NCBI GenBank assembly: GCA_965261915.1
Contig: CBDHDW010000013.1
Location: 868,001-932,000, forward strand
Direction: 5' to 3'
DNA: 64,000 nt
Source of the DNA: JAIBDK01 sp965261915
Lineage (GTDB): Bacteria; Pseudomonadota; Gammaproteobacteria; Arenicellales; Poriferihabitantaceae
Below, piece after piece: positions 6,675 through 15,770 of the stretch. The number at the start of each line of letters is the position of its first letter. Position 1 is the stretch's first letter. The translations under genes were made by a program, and so were the position numbers. Below the pieces are notes generated by a model. The model was not told the origin of the DNA. It ran no database searches and saw only the letters and a program-made list of their open reading frames with translations.

Positions 6675-9041
6675 TCAGAAAACCGTTTCTAACACCTGAG
6701 GATAGTTTGAAACAAAATTCACCTTTAATCCTTTTTTAATATAGTCAGGCAAATCTTCAAAATCACCTCGATTGGCTTCAGGCAGAATAAGATGTCGAAT
6801 TTTTACTCGTCTTGCGGCAATAACCTTCTCCTTTATCCCACCCACTGGTAAAACTTGCCCGGTAAGGGATATTTCACCGCTCATGGCAGTAGAGCTTTTA
6901 ACTTTTTTTCCTCTCGCCAAAGAGATCAGCGCTGAAGTTATGGTAATCCCTGCGCTCGGTCCATCCTTCGGCGTAGCTCCCGCTGGAACGTGCAGGTGAA
7001 TCGTCGAATTTTCAAAAAACCCCAAATCGATACCAAGTTGATCCGCATTTCCGGTTACGTAACTATAGGCAATTTCTGCCGACTCTTTCATGACGTCACC
7101 CAGCTGACCGGTTAGTTTAAAACCCCGGTTAAAGCCATGGCTGCGACTGGCTTCGATGGCTAATGTTGCACCCCCCATTGCAGTCCATGCCAAACCCGTC
7201 ACCACCCCAACTCCTGAAATTCGATCTTCATCATTAAAGATCGGTTTCCCCAGGTATTCTTCGAGATTCCTGGTGGTGACGTGTATGGGATTTTTGTTGC
7301 GCTTCAGCAGTTTCACTACCGCTTTTCTGGCAATCGTCCCGAGTAATTTTTCCAGACGACGAACACCGGATTCCCGAGCATACTGCTCCACAATTTTCCG
7401 TATAGCAACCGTGTCGATGCGTAATTGACCGCGGCGCTTTAACCCCGCTTTTTTTAGTTGCTTGGGAAGTAAGTGTTTGCGGGCAATAGCCACTTTTTCC
7501 GCTGCAAGATATCCAGATAGGCGAATCTCTTCCATACGGTCAAGCAATGGGACCGGAATCGTATCCATTTGGTTGGCAGTACAAATAAATAACGCCTTGG
7601 ACAGATCGACCCGAACATCCAAATAGTGATCGAGAAAGTCACGATTTTGCTCTGGATCAAGTACTTCGAGCAGTGCAGAAGCCGGATCCCCTCGAAAAGA
7701 AGCGCCAATTTTGTCAATCTCATCCAGCATAATCACCGGATTTGCCGTTTTACATTCCCGCAACGCCTGTACAAACTTTCCTGGCATGGCGCCAATATAG
7801 GTCCTGCGATGGCCTTTTATTTCTGCTTCGTCGCGCATCCCGCCGAGCGAGAATCGATAAAACTCCCGACCCAATGCAGCAGCGACGGAACGCCCCAATG
7901 AGGTTTTACCCACCCCAGGAGGGCCCGCCAGCAGCATTATGGCACCGGCAACCTCGCCTTTCATTTTACCAACAGCAATAAATTCGAGAATTCGTTGTTT
8001 CACTTCATCCAGACCTTCGTGATCCCGATCGAGCACCGTTGATGCTTTTTTCAGATCCAAAGCATCCTTGGACTGCCGGCCCCAGGGAACGCTGGTTAAC
8101 CAGTCGAGATAGTTTCGGGTCACTGTGTATTCTGGAGAACCGCGCTCCAACATCGACATTTTGTCGAGCTCTTCATCGATTCGGGTTTGCGCCTGTTCTG
8201 GAACAGTGAGCCCCTTAAGCCGGTCTCGAAACGTGTCGATCTCGGATTCCCGATCATCTTTGGAAATCCCCAACTCCTTTTGAATAAATTTCAGCTGCTC
8301 TCGCAAAAACATTTCGCGTTGATGCTGGGTAATTTCCCCTTCAATGTGTTGCCGGATATCCGTTTGGGCACGGGCTACCTCGAGTTCTTTCTGTAATAGC
8401 ACCAGCGTTTTTTCCATACGCGGCAATAACTCAATGGTCTCAAGAATTTCTTGAAGTTCTTCAGCATTTGACGTAGTCAAACTTGCGCCAAAATCGGCCA
8501 ATCTCGATGGTTCACCGGTACCAAAATAGTTAAGGAAAATCTTTAGCTCCTCGCCATACATCGGGTTCAGCGGCAACAACTCCTTAATGGTGTTAACGAT
8601 GGCCGTCGTGTATGCCTTTATTTGAGTGGTTTCTCTAACGTTCAGCTCTGGAAAGTAATTCACCTGCGCGGTGAATGGCATCTTCGTGGATACCCAGCCA
8701 GTCACTTCAAATCGCTGCATTCCCGCAAGAACGACATGATACTGTTTCTCATGCTGCTCAATCTGGTGAATCTTGCACACCGTACCCACTGTACGAAAGT
8801 GCTTGATCGAAACCTCATCTGCAGCGACACCATCAGTGAAAACAACACCCACACTACCGTGGCCAGTTTTGTGGATTTCCTTTAACGCTTTACCCCATCG
8901 TTGGGCATCCAGCACGATTGGCAATACCTGTCCTGGGAAAAACGGCTTTTTCTCAAGGGGCAAAATATGCAGGACAGAGGGTAAAACATCTTCCGGGCGA
9001 GCAAGCTCGTTAACTATTTCTGGATTCGTGGATTCGTTCAT
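6675..9041 (-). CDS. lon: ATP-dependent protease Lon (La)
   Basis: The protein is about 788 residues from the ATG at 9041, close to the usual length. An upstream extension of the frame to 9140 lacks support and overlaps the promoter. The N-terminal substrate-binding domain is followed by the AAA+ module with Walker A GPPGVGKTS and Walker B VIMLDEIDK. The C-terminal serine protease domain has the catalytic serine in PKDGPSAGI and the catalytic lysine in GGIKEKVIAARR. It degrades misfolded and regulatory proteins in the cytoplasm. A heat-shock-type promoter lies directly upstream, so it is probably transcribed both alone and as a continuation of the lolC-lolD run. Confidence 0.97.
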   Translation of the reverse strand: MNESTNPEIVNELARPEDVLPSVLHILPLEKKPFFPGQVLPIVLDAQRWGKALKEIHKTGHGSVGVVFTDGVAADEVSIKHFRTVGTVCKIHQIEQHEKQYHVVLAGMQRFEVTGWVSTKMPFTAQVNYFPELNVRETTQIKAYTTAIVNTIKELLPLNPMYGEELKIFLNYFGTGEPSRLADFGASLTTSNAEELQEILETIELLPRMEKTLVLLQKELEVARAQTDIRQHIEGEITQHQREMFLREQLKFIQKELGISKDDRESEIDTFRDRLKGLTVPEQAQTRIDEELDKMSMLERGSPEYTVTRNYLDWLTSVPWGRQSKDALDLKKASTVLDRDHEGLDEVKQRILEFIAVGKMKGEVAGAIMLLAGPPGVGKTSLGRSVAAALGREFYRFSLGGMRDEAEIKGHRRTYIGAMPGKFVQALRECKTANPVIMLDEIDKIGASFRGDPASALLEVLDPEQNRDFLDHYLDVRVDLSKALFICTANQMDTIPVPLLDRMEEIRLSGYLAAEKVAIARKHLLPKQLKKAGLKRRGQLRIDTVAIRKIVEQYARESGVRRLEKLLGTIARKAVVKLLKRNKNPIHVTTRNLEEYLGKPIFNDEDRISGVGVVTGLAWTAMGGATLAIEASRSHGFNRGFKLTGQLGDVMKESAEIAYSYVTGNADQLGIDLGFFENSTIHLHVPAGATPKDGPSAGITITSALISLARGKKVKSSTAMSGEISLTGQVLPVGGIKEKVIAARRVKIRHLILPEANRGDFEDLPDYIKKGLKVNFVSNYPQVLETVF

Positions 9042-9073
9042 CTTCGCAATGAATTTGTCAAACAGGACTACAA

Positions 9074-9101
9074 ATATGGGGCTATGGTGTGGATTCCCAA
9101 G
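9074..9101 (-). promoter_or_regulatory. Putative sigma32 (heat-shock) promoter of lon
   Basis: On the minus strand CTTGGG (9101-9096), a 14-bp spacer and CCCCATAT (9081-9074) resemble the RpoH consensus CTTGAA-N13/14-CCCCATnT; the -10 element matches fully and the -35 at four of six bases. It is about 33 bp before the lon ATG. lon is a known heat-shock gene in E. coli, so the placement is biologically sensible. Confidence 0.65.
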
Positions 9102-9143
9102 CCCCTTTTGCAGAAGATTGCAAGCCATGGGATATCCCAAAGA

Positions 9144-9827
9144 CTAGGGATTTATCGACAGCACCCCGCTTTCGATTTCTGCAATTTTGCCGATTCTTTT
9201 CGCAAGCACCCTATCGTGAGTCACCACAATCAAACTGGTCCCCACTTCCTGATTTAATTCAAGCATGAGTTCATGAATAGCGTCTGCCGTTTTTCCATCG
9301 AGGTTTCCGGTTGGCTCGTCGGCCATAATACATTTTGGTCGAGTCACCATCGCTCGTGCAATGGCAGCCCGTTGGCGTTCCCCTCCAGACAGTTCACCCG
9401 GCTTGTGGTCAAGCCGTTTTCCAAGACCAACACGGCCCAGTATTTTCCCTGCAAATTCAAATGCCGCTTCATCGTTTTGTTTTCGAATTAACAATGGCAT
9501 AGCAACATTTTCCAGCGCACTAAATTCCGGCAACAGATGATGAAACTGATAAACAAAGCCCAGCGTACTGTTTCTCAGATCGCCGCGCGCTTTTTGCGAC
9601 AAGCAATAGATGTCTTGACCATCAATCGTAACCCGTCCGTTGCTCGGCTCAGACAGACCGCCAAGGATATGCAGTAACGTGCTTTTTCCCGATCCAGACG
9701 AGCCGACGATGGCGAGTTGTTGCCCCTGCTCAACCGTGAGATTGACAGTATCGAGAACATCCACAGAAAGGTTTCCGTCGTTAAACGTCTTTGAAACATT
9801 TTCACAGTGAACAATCCGGCTACTCAT
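9144..9827 (-). CDS. lolD: Lipoprotein-releasing ABC transporter ATPase LolD
   Basis: The 227-residue ATPase (start ATG 9827) contains Walker A VGSSGSGKSTLLHILGG, Q-loop in YQFHHLLPEF, signature LSGGERQRAAIARA, Walker B CIMADEPTGNLD and the switch His in VVTHD. YQFHHLLPEFSALENV is typical of LolD. It powers extraction of outer-membrane lipoproteins from the inner membrane. The start codon overlaps the end of the permease gene by 8 bp, which indicates translational coupling. This makes it the housekeeping counterpart of the SLAM-lipoprotein locus on the left. Confidence 0.96.
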   Translation of the reverse strand: MSSRIVHCENVSKTFNDGNLSVDVLDTVNLTVEQGQQLAIVGSSGSGKSTLLHILGGLSEPSNGRVTIDGQDIYCLSQKARGDLRNSTLGFVYQFHHLLPEFSALENVAMPLLIRKQNDEAAFEFAGKILGRVGLGKRLDHKPGELSGGERQRAAIARAMVTRPKCIMADEPTGNLDGKTADAIHELMLELNQEVGTSLIVVTHDRVLAKRIGKIAEIESGVLSINP

Positions 9828-11067
9828 AACGAAGCGCCTCCGCAGGCTCAACACGGGAAGCACGCCATGCAGGATACAGTGTTGCAAAAAAACTCAGCAG
9901 CAGCGAAACGCCAACGATTCGAGCTACGTCAACGGTTCGCATTTCAGCGGGAAAATCGCTAATCACATAGACATCAGACGGAAACAACTCAGTATTGAAA
10001 AAACTTTCAATTGCCGGAATGATTGTTTCCACATTCAGCGCTGTCAATAGCCCGACAATACTGCCAATTATTGTGCCAACAATGCCAATAAACGCCCCCT
10101 GAACCATAAATACTTTCATGACACTTCCGGGACTCATTCCTAAGGTGCGCAATATCGCGATATCGGACTGCTTGTCAGTAACGATCATCACCAACGTCGA
10201 AACAATGTTAAAAGCCGCCACCGCAATAATTAATAACAATACGATGAAAACAACACGCTTTTCAATTTCCAGTGCTCTGAAAAAGTTGGCATGTTCCTGA
10301 GTCCAGTCCCTGACTCTATAGTTGCCGTCAAACCTGTTTGATAATTCCCAACGTATTCTGCGAGCGTTTTCAACGTCATTTAACTTTAGGCGTATTCCAC
10401 TCACTCTATCATCAACGCTGAGCAGTTTTTGCAAGTCATCGATCTGCACCAGCGCAATTCCACTATCGTACTCATACATGTCGATTTCAAAAATTCCGAC
10501 AACGGTAAATCGTTTCATGCGCGGCAACATTCCAGCGGGCGTTACCTTTCCCTTTGGAGCAATAACGGTGACTTTTTCTCCAAGGGATACGCCCAACGAA
10601 CGAGCAAGATGTTTACCGAGAATGATGCCAAAACCACCACTTTGCAATGCCTCCGGATTACCCTCAACAATGTGGTTTAAAATTTCAGATACCTGCTTTT
10701 CACGCTTAGCGTCAATCCCCCTTATTAAGGCACCAGTCACTTTTTTCCCTTTGGTGAGCATGCCCTGGCCAAGCAAAAATGGCGCCTGCGCCTCAATTGA
10801 ACGGTGGCTTTTAAGCGTCTCGGCGGTTGCTTGCCAATTGTCGAGGAATCCGTCTTGTCCGCTGATGGTGACATGTGACACCACAAACAGAATTCGGTCG
10901 CGCAGGTCTTTGTGAAATCCATTCATAATTGACATTACCGTAATGAGCGCCCAGACACCCAAAATAATGCCAACCATCGACGTCATTGAAATAAAGGAAA
11001 TAAAATGGTTGCGGCGTTTGGCGCGGGTGTAGCGCAAACCGACCATGAGCTCCAGCGGTTTAATCAC
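9820..11067 (-). CDS. lolC: Lipoprotein-releasing ABC transporter permease (LolC/LolE/LolF family)
   Basis: The 415-residue permease has the family start MIKPLELMVGLRYTRAKRRN, one N-terminal membrane segment (about 25-50), a large periplasmic domain (about 55-265) and three C-terminal membrane segments. The C-terminus ends PAWRASRVEPAEALRYE, the usual FtsX-fold ending. Only one permease gene lies beside lolD, whereas E. coli has lolC-lolD-lolE. Either it functions as a homodimer (LolF-like) or a second permease is elsewhere. The symbol lolC is used for position and could equally be lolE or lolF. Confidence 0.93.
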   Translation of the reverse strand: MIKPLELMVGLRYTRAKRRNHFISFISMTSMVGIILGVWALITVMSIMNGFHKDLRDRILFVVSHVTISGQDGFLDNWQATAETLKSHRSIEAQAPFLLGQGMLTKGKKVTGALIRGIDAKREKQVSEILNHIVEGNPEALQSGGFGIILGKHLARSLGVSLGEKVTVIAPKGKVTPAGMLPRMKRFTVVGIFEIDMYEYDSGIALVQIDDLQKLLSVDDRVSGIRLKLNDVENARRIRWELSNRFDGNYRVRDWTQEHANFFRALEIEKRVVFIVLLLIIAVAAFNIVSTLVMIVTDKQSDIAILRTLGMSPGSVMKVFMVQGAFIGIVGTIIGSIVGLLTALNVETIIPAIESFFNTELFPSDVYVISDFPAEMRTVDVARIVGVSLLLSFFATLYPAWRASRVEPAEALRYE

Positions 11068-11105
11068 GTAGCTTAATCACCTTGAAATTCCTGGAAAATA
11101 AAAAC

Positions 11106-12587
11106 TTAGGTCTGGTGCCGCATATGTGGAAACAGCACGACATCACGAATAGAAGGGCTGTCTGTAAGCACCATCACCAATCGATCGATGCCAATCCCCT
11201 GTCCTGCCGTTGGCGGCATCGCATACTCGAGCGCTCGCACGTAATCGGCATCATAATGCATCGCTTCCTGATCTCCGGCATCTTTTTCCATAACCTGTCT
11301 TTGAAAACGTTCTGCCTGATCTTCGGCATCATTCAGCTCGGAAAATCCGTTGGCAATTTCCTTGCCTGCCAAAAAGAATTCGAAACGGTCACTGACTTCC
11401 GGGTGCGCATCATTTCGCCTGGATAAAGGGGATACTTCTACTGGATATTCAGTAATAAATGTTGGATCAACCAATTTTTCTTCCACCCGCTTTTCGAACA
11501 CTTCCATTTGAATTTTTCCGATGCCATGAATATCCTTAACCTCAATCTTAAGTTCTTTCGCAAGGTCGGTTATCGAATTCAGATCAGTGAGCTGCGAGCG
11601 GCTAATTTGCGGATTAAAATGCGTTATTGAATCCAGCAGAGAAAGTCGCTGGAAAGGTTTGGAGAAATCCAGAGTCTCTCCCTGATAGTTGATTTGCGTT
11701 GATCCGACAACAGCTTCGCAAAGCCCTCTTAGCATCACTTCTGTCAGATCAATCAGATCGTTGTAGTCTGCATAAGCCCAGTAAAATTCCATCATCGTAA
11801 ACTCGGGGTTGTGACGCGCACTCACGCCTTCGTTACGAAAATTTCGATTGATTTCAAACACCCTTTCAAACCCGCCAACCACTAGACGCTTAAGATACAA
11901 CTCAGGCGCAATCCGCAGGAACAGTTCCATATCCAACGCATTATGATGCGTCTTGAAGGGCCGTGCAACGGCACCACCCGGAATGGGATGCATCATCGGA
12001 GTTTCGACTTCCAGAAAATCTCTTTCGACCATAAACTCACGAATATATTGAACGATTGCCGCACGAGTTTTAAAAACTAACCGGGTTTGCTCATTCATGA
12101 TCAAATCAACATAACGCTGCCGATAGCGCGTCTCAGCATCTGTCAAACCATGAAATTTTTCCGGTAATGGACGTAACGACTTGGTCAACAGCCGAATCTG
12201 CTCTGCGCGAACCGTGAGTTCCCCGGTCTTGGTATGAAATAATTCGCCTTCAGCTGCAATAATATCGCCAATATCGTATTTCTTGAACTCTTCGTTATAG
12301 ACATTTTCAGGCAAATTATCTCGTTGCAAAAACAGCTGCATCTGACCGCTCACATCCTGAATATGAGCAAAGCTTGCCTTCCCCATAATACGCCGAGTCA
12401 TTAACCGACCCGCCACCTTTACCCGAATCGTCTCTGATTCGACAACCCCAGTTTGGTCTGCGTATTTTTCAAGCAGATCGCCGACCAACGCATCTCGTCT
12501 GAAATCATTGGGAAAGGCATTCCCCTTTTCCCGCAATATCGTCAGCTTTTCCCGCCGTTGGTGTATTTGTTCGCTTTCTTCACTCAT
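11106..12587 (-). CDS. lysS: Lysyl-tRNA synthetase, class II
   Basis: The 493-residue synthetase has an OB-fold anticodon-binding domain (about 55-145, including VAGRLMTRRIMGKASFAHI) and the class II core. Motif 1 lies around FLEVETPMM. Motif 2 is FEINRNFRNEGVSARHNPEF and motif 3 is GIGIDRLVMVLTDS near the end. It charges tRNA-Lys in the cytoplasm. It follows prfB by about 50 bp on the same strand, the classical prfB-lysS pair, and precedes lolC, so a prfB-lysS-lolCD transcript is likely. Confidence 0.97.
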   Translation of the reverse strand: MSEESEQIHQRREKLTILREKGNAFPNDFRRDALVGDLLEKYADQTGVVESETIRVKVAGRLMTRRIMGKASFAHIQDVSGQMQLFLQRDNLPENVYNEEFKKYDIGDIIAAEGELFHTKTGELTVRAEQIRLLTKSLRPLPEKFHGLTDAETRYRQRYVDLIMNEQTRLVFKTRAAIVQYIREFMVERDFLEVETPMMHPIPGGAVARPFKTHHNALDMELFLRIAPELYLKRLVVGGFERVFEINRNFRNEGVSARHNPEFTMMEFYWAYADYNDLIDLTEVMLRGLCEAVVGSTQINYQGETLDFSKPFQRLSLLDSITHFNPQISRSQLTDLNSITDLAKELKIEVKDIHGIGKIQMEVFEKRVEEKLVDPTFITEYPVEVSPLSRRNDAHPEVSDRFEFFLAGKEIANGFSELNDAEDQAERFQRQVMEKDAGDQEAMHYDADYVRALEYAMPPTAGQGIGIDRLVMVLTDSPSIRDVVLFPHMRHQT

Positions 12588-12638
12588 AATTTTTGAATAT
12601 TACCTTAATAACCATGAATTGCCGATGAAGGCCAATCT

Positions 12639-13737
12639 TTACATGCCGGCTTTCAAGCTGGCTTCAATGAACTGATTCAACGCACCACCTAATACGCTTT
12701 GTGTGTTGCCGGTTTCTACTCCGGTTCGCAGATCCTTGATTCGCGACTGATCCAGCACATAGGACCGAATCTGACTACCCCAGCCGATATCAGATTTGCT
12801 CTCTTCCTCGGTTTGCTGGTCTTCGCGACGTTTCCGCATCTCCGCTTCGTAAAGTCGGGCTTTCAGCATGGACATTGCTTCCGCCTTGTTCTTATGCTGA
12901 GAACGATCGTTTTGACACTGCACGACGATTCCGCTTGGATTATGTGTAATCCGTACCGCAGAATCCGTTTTGTTAACGTGTTGACCGCCGGCTCCGCTGG
13001 ATCGATACGTATCCATTCTCAGATCTGCGGGATTGACATCAATTTCGAAACTGTCATCGATTTCTGGATAGGCATAAACCGAAGCAAATGAAGTATGTCT
13101 TCGATTGCCCGAATCAAACGGGCTTTTTCGAACCAGTCGGTGTACCCCGGTTTCCGTGCGCAGGTTACCGTAAGCATATTCCCCGCTTACTTTGATCGTG
13201 GCACTCTTTATTCCTGCAACATCACCGGGTGAACGTTCTACCAGTTCCAACCGATAATTTTGATCTTCTGCCCATCGACTGTACATTCGTAGCAACATCT
13301 CAGCCCAATCCTGAGCCTCAGTTCCCCCAGAACCCGACTGGATGTCAACAAAGCAATTCAGGCTGTCCGCCTCACCACTGAACATGCGCCTGAACTCCAT
13401 TTTTTCGATGCGCACAACAATATTGGCGATATCATTTTCAAGCTCAGCAAAGGTATCCGCATCTTCCTCCATTTCCGCCAATTCCATCAACTCCGTTGCA
13501 TCTGTAATGTCCTGGCCGAGCTGATCCAATCCGTTCACAACTCCGTCCAGGCTGGCGCGCTCCTGCCCTAATTTCTGGGCTTGTTCCGGGTCCTCCCATA
13601 TTTCTGCGCTTTCGAGTATGAGATCAACTTCCTCTAACCGTTCCTGCTTGCCAACATAGTCAAAGATACCCCCTCAGCGCCGATACACGATCGCTGGAGC
13701 TCGTCAAAGATTGTTTGATTTCATTGGGGGTTAACAT
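12639..13737 (-). CDS. prfB: Peptide chain release factor 2 with programmed +1 frameshift
   Basis: Translation starts at ATG 13737 (MLTPNEIKQ) and meets an in-frame TGA as codon 26 (13662-13660). The downstream frame resumes with GAC at 13661 and continues DYVGKQERL to the stop, giving 365 residues, the same as E. coli RF2. The stop-recognition tripeptide region and the GGQ motif (RSSGAGGQHVNK) are present. The frameshift site has the canonical AGGGGGTATCTTTGAC arrangement. The protein terminates translation at UGA and UAA, and the frameshift makes its synthesis autoregulated. It is the first gene of the prfB-lysS-lolCD run. Confidence 0.97.
13659..13674 (-). promoter_or_regulatory. prfB programmed +1 frameshift signal
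   Basis: The minus strand carries a Shine-Dalgarno-like AGGGGG (13674-13669) three bases before the slippery CTT (Leu25), TGA and C. This is identical in layout to the E. coli prfB recoding site. The spacing between codon 25 and the start shows it is used at the same codon as in E. coli. Confidence 0.95.
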
Positions 13738-14076
13738 GGATATTCGCGCCAAAAATTGCAGGCTGCGAGGATACCGAATTTATTCCCTGAATGACATAGA
13801 AACTGACTATAAAGTTCTACGACAACAACATGTTTTACGCCTTTTTTCCGTTCAGTTAAAAGAGTACGAGTGTCCCCTTTGACTGACTTAGGCGTGTTGC
13901 ACTTATTGTGTGAATTCAAGATCCGTGAAGTCAGGAGTCCTGCCGTCGTTCCTTTGATAAGCAGGAATCCAGTAAAACACATAAACCCACAAGGTTTTCC
14001 GCATTTAACGTATGCCTAGCAAGGGATTCTTGCCGTCTCGAAAGAGACCGTGCAAAACTCAATATTCGTCTTTCCT

Positions 14077-14134
14077 AACCCCCTAGCCCCCTTGTCAGGG
14101 GGGAATTGAGTAGAAACAGGGGATTTAGGGGGTT
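14077..14134. repeat. Nested inverted repeat (AACCCCCTA ... TAGGGGGTT)
   Basis: The outer arms AACCCCCTA (14077-14085) and TAGGGGGTT (14126-14134) enclose inner arms GCCCCCTTG and CAGGGGGG. It resembles the intergenic CCTAACCCCCTAGCCCCC repeats found in many repeat-rich bacterial genomes and could fold as RNA or single-stranded DNA. No function is inferred. Confidence 0.6.
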
Positions 14135-14210
14135 GGGTTTTCCAGATGTAACGATGCCTATCAAGGGATGTTTGTAGTCTTGGAATATGCAATGCGAAAA
14201 CTCAACTTTC

Positions 14211-14239
14211 GTCGTTCCTGCGGAAGCAGGAACCCAGTC
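14211..14239. repeat. Dispersed palindromic element, copy 2 (TTCCTGC-ggaa-GCAGGAA)
   Basis: A stem of TTCCTGC (14215-14221) and GCAGGAA (14226-14232) with GGAA loop is followed by CCCAGT. A decayed copy is at about 13944-13972. Such CGTCATTCCTGCG...GCAGGAATCCAGT elements are common REP-like intergenic repeats in proteobacteria. Confidence 0.55.
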
Positions 14240-14266
14240 AAATCTCTTTATCAAGACCTAACCGGC

Positions 14267-14343
14267 ATTCTCCATTCTCCATTCTCCATTCTCCATTCTC
14301 AATTCTCCATTCTCAATTTTCAATTATCAATTTTCAATTATCA
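14267..14343. repeat. Eleven tandem heptamers (ATTCTCC to ATTATCA)
   Basis: Exactly 77 bp are divisible into eleven 7-bp units. Four are ATTCTCC, followed by ATTCTCA, ATTCTCC, ATTCTCA, ATTTTCA, ATTATCA, ATTTTCA and ATTATCA. The array ends 7 bp before the stop codon of the autotransporter remnant, so it lies at the 3' end of that gene. Unit number is likely to vary between strains. Confidence 0.85.
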
Positions 14344-15770
14344 ATATTTCCTAAAACCGGATACGGCCTTCCAGCAGGATGCGGTCGCTATTATTGCTGG
14401 TTTCACGTTCGCCGTACAGGTGCAGGCTAAGTGGCGAACTCGGTTTCCAGCGCAAGCCCAAACGATAGTGGTTGCTGTCGCTCATGCTGACTTCGCTGTA
14501 GGGGGTCAACAACCCGCCAGCCGTGAACAGTCCGTAACCCATATTCACATTCAAGCGTGCGCTGTTCGTGCTTGTGCCGTTATTGTCATCGGCCAGCTCT
14601 TGTTGCCATACCTGATTCGTGCTGATGCCAACCGTGCCATAGCTCGGATTCAGGCTAAACGACAAGCCTTGTCCATTGGCATTGGCTTGTTGGCGAATCG
14701 TGCCTTGAATACCCCATTCCTGATAGTCGTCCTGACCGAGCAACGTGTGCAACTTGCCTTCAACCGTCAAGCCTGTGGTGTTGGCATAGTGTCCGCCCAA
14801 ATTCAATACCGCGCCAATGCCAGAGGATTCGCCAACACCACCGTCATAGCGCAAGCCCACTTCCAACAACGGCTTGAAGTGTCCGCCCGATGACAATGGG
14901 CGTTCTTTACCCATCTCCAGCAACAAGCGTAGGCGTTGGCTGGAAAGTTTATCCGCGGGGATTTTCTTGTCCGCAGACGCGGCAATGTCAACCTGTGCCA
15001 GTATGATGTCGCTCTTGAGCTTCAAGCCCGATTGCGATAACCGTCCAGAACCCCCCGCCGATAAACTCAACAGGCGCGTGTCACTGCTGCGCTCGCTATC
15101 TTCGGTTGGGGATTGCTGTTTAATGGCCAGTTTACCCTGTCCATAGCCAACACTGCCCCACAAATCAACCTCATCGTTCGAGCGTGCAAAGTACGGGTGA
15201 ACGCTGGTGATCTGATGCGTGTAATCCCCGCGGGTCTCTTTCCCGTTCTGAGTCGTCAGATTGTAATCGACATCGCCCTTGCTCCACGACACCAAACCCC
15301 CGGCCAGCATATCCTTACCCAACCGCTGGTCGATACCGAGTTGAACACTGAGCACATCGCCTTTCCAGTCGCCATCGCTAAACTTGCCACTCATTCTATT
15401 GTAATCACCACCGCCCCATACTGTCGCACCAGCAGTAGAACCCGCACCGCCCGCCGCATTCAACGGCATCACAAACGCGGAACGAGACAACATTTCTCTC
15501 CAGTCCATCGTACCGTCTTTCAGCGACTTGAGATAGTTGGGTAATTTCTGCGCGACCGTGTTCTGCAGGTTGGCGGACAAGCCGGTCTGGCTATCCAATT
15601 GCACCGTTTGACCATCGAACTGGTAACTCGCCACTTGTGGCGTGCCCGAGAAAGTGTCATCCATGCGACTATTCACCGCCGACACCGTGCCACCAAGCAT
15701 AGTGTGAATCAACCGTGGCAAAATCTCCTCGTTCAGTTGCTTGGCTGATTCTGGGGTCAGTGCTGTAGCG

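Larger units (their letters stand above)
13738..14350. other. Repeat-rich spacer without a convincing gene
   Basis: This stretch lies between prfB and the autotransporter remnant. It holds an imperfect direct repeat of about 65 bp (about 14010-14077 and 14155-14219, sharing ATGCCTA-CAAGGGAT and a CAACTTTCGTC-like end). It also has two copies of a dispersed CGTCGTTCCTG...GCAGGAA...CCAGT element (about 13944-13972 and 14211-14239), a nested G/C inverted repeat and a heptamer array, listed separately. An 83-codon frame on the minus strand here lacks codon structure and is not believed. Confidence 0.6.

Noticed and set aside
13731..13982. 83-codon minus-strand frame upstream of prfB
   Set aside because: It consists of repeat-derived sequence and overlaps the true prfB start; no protein-like pattern.
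14168..14893. 241-codon plus-strand frame
   Set aside because: It is mostly antisense of the autotransporter barrel and includes the heptamer array.
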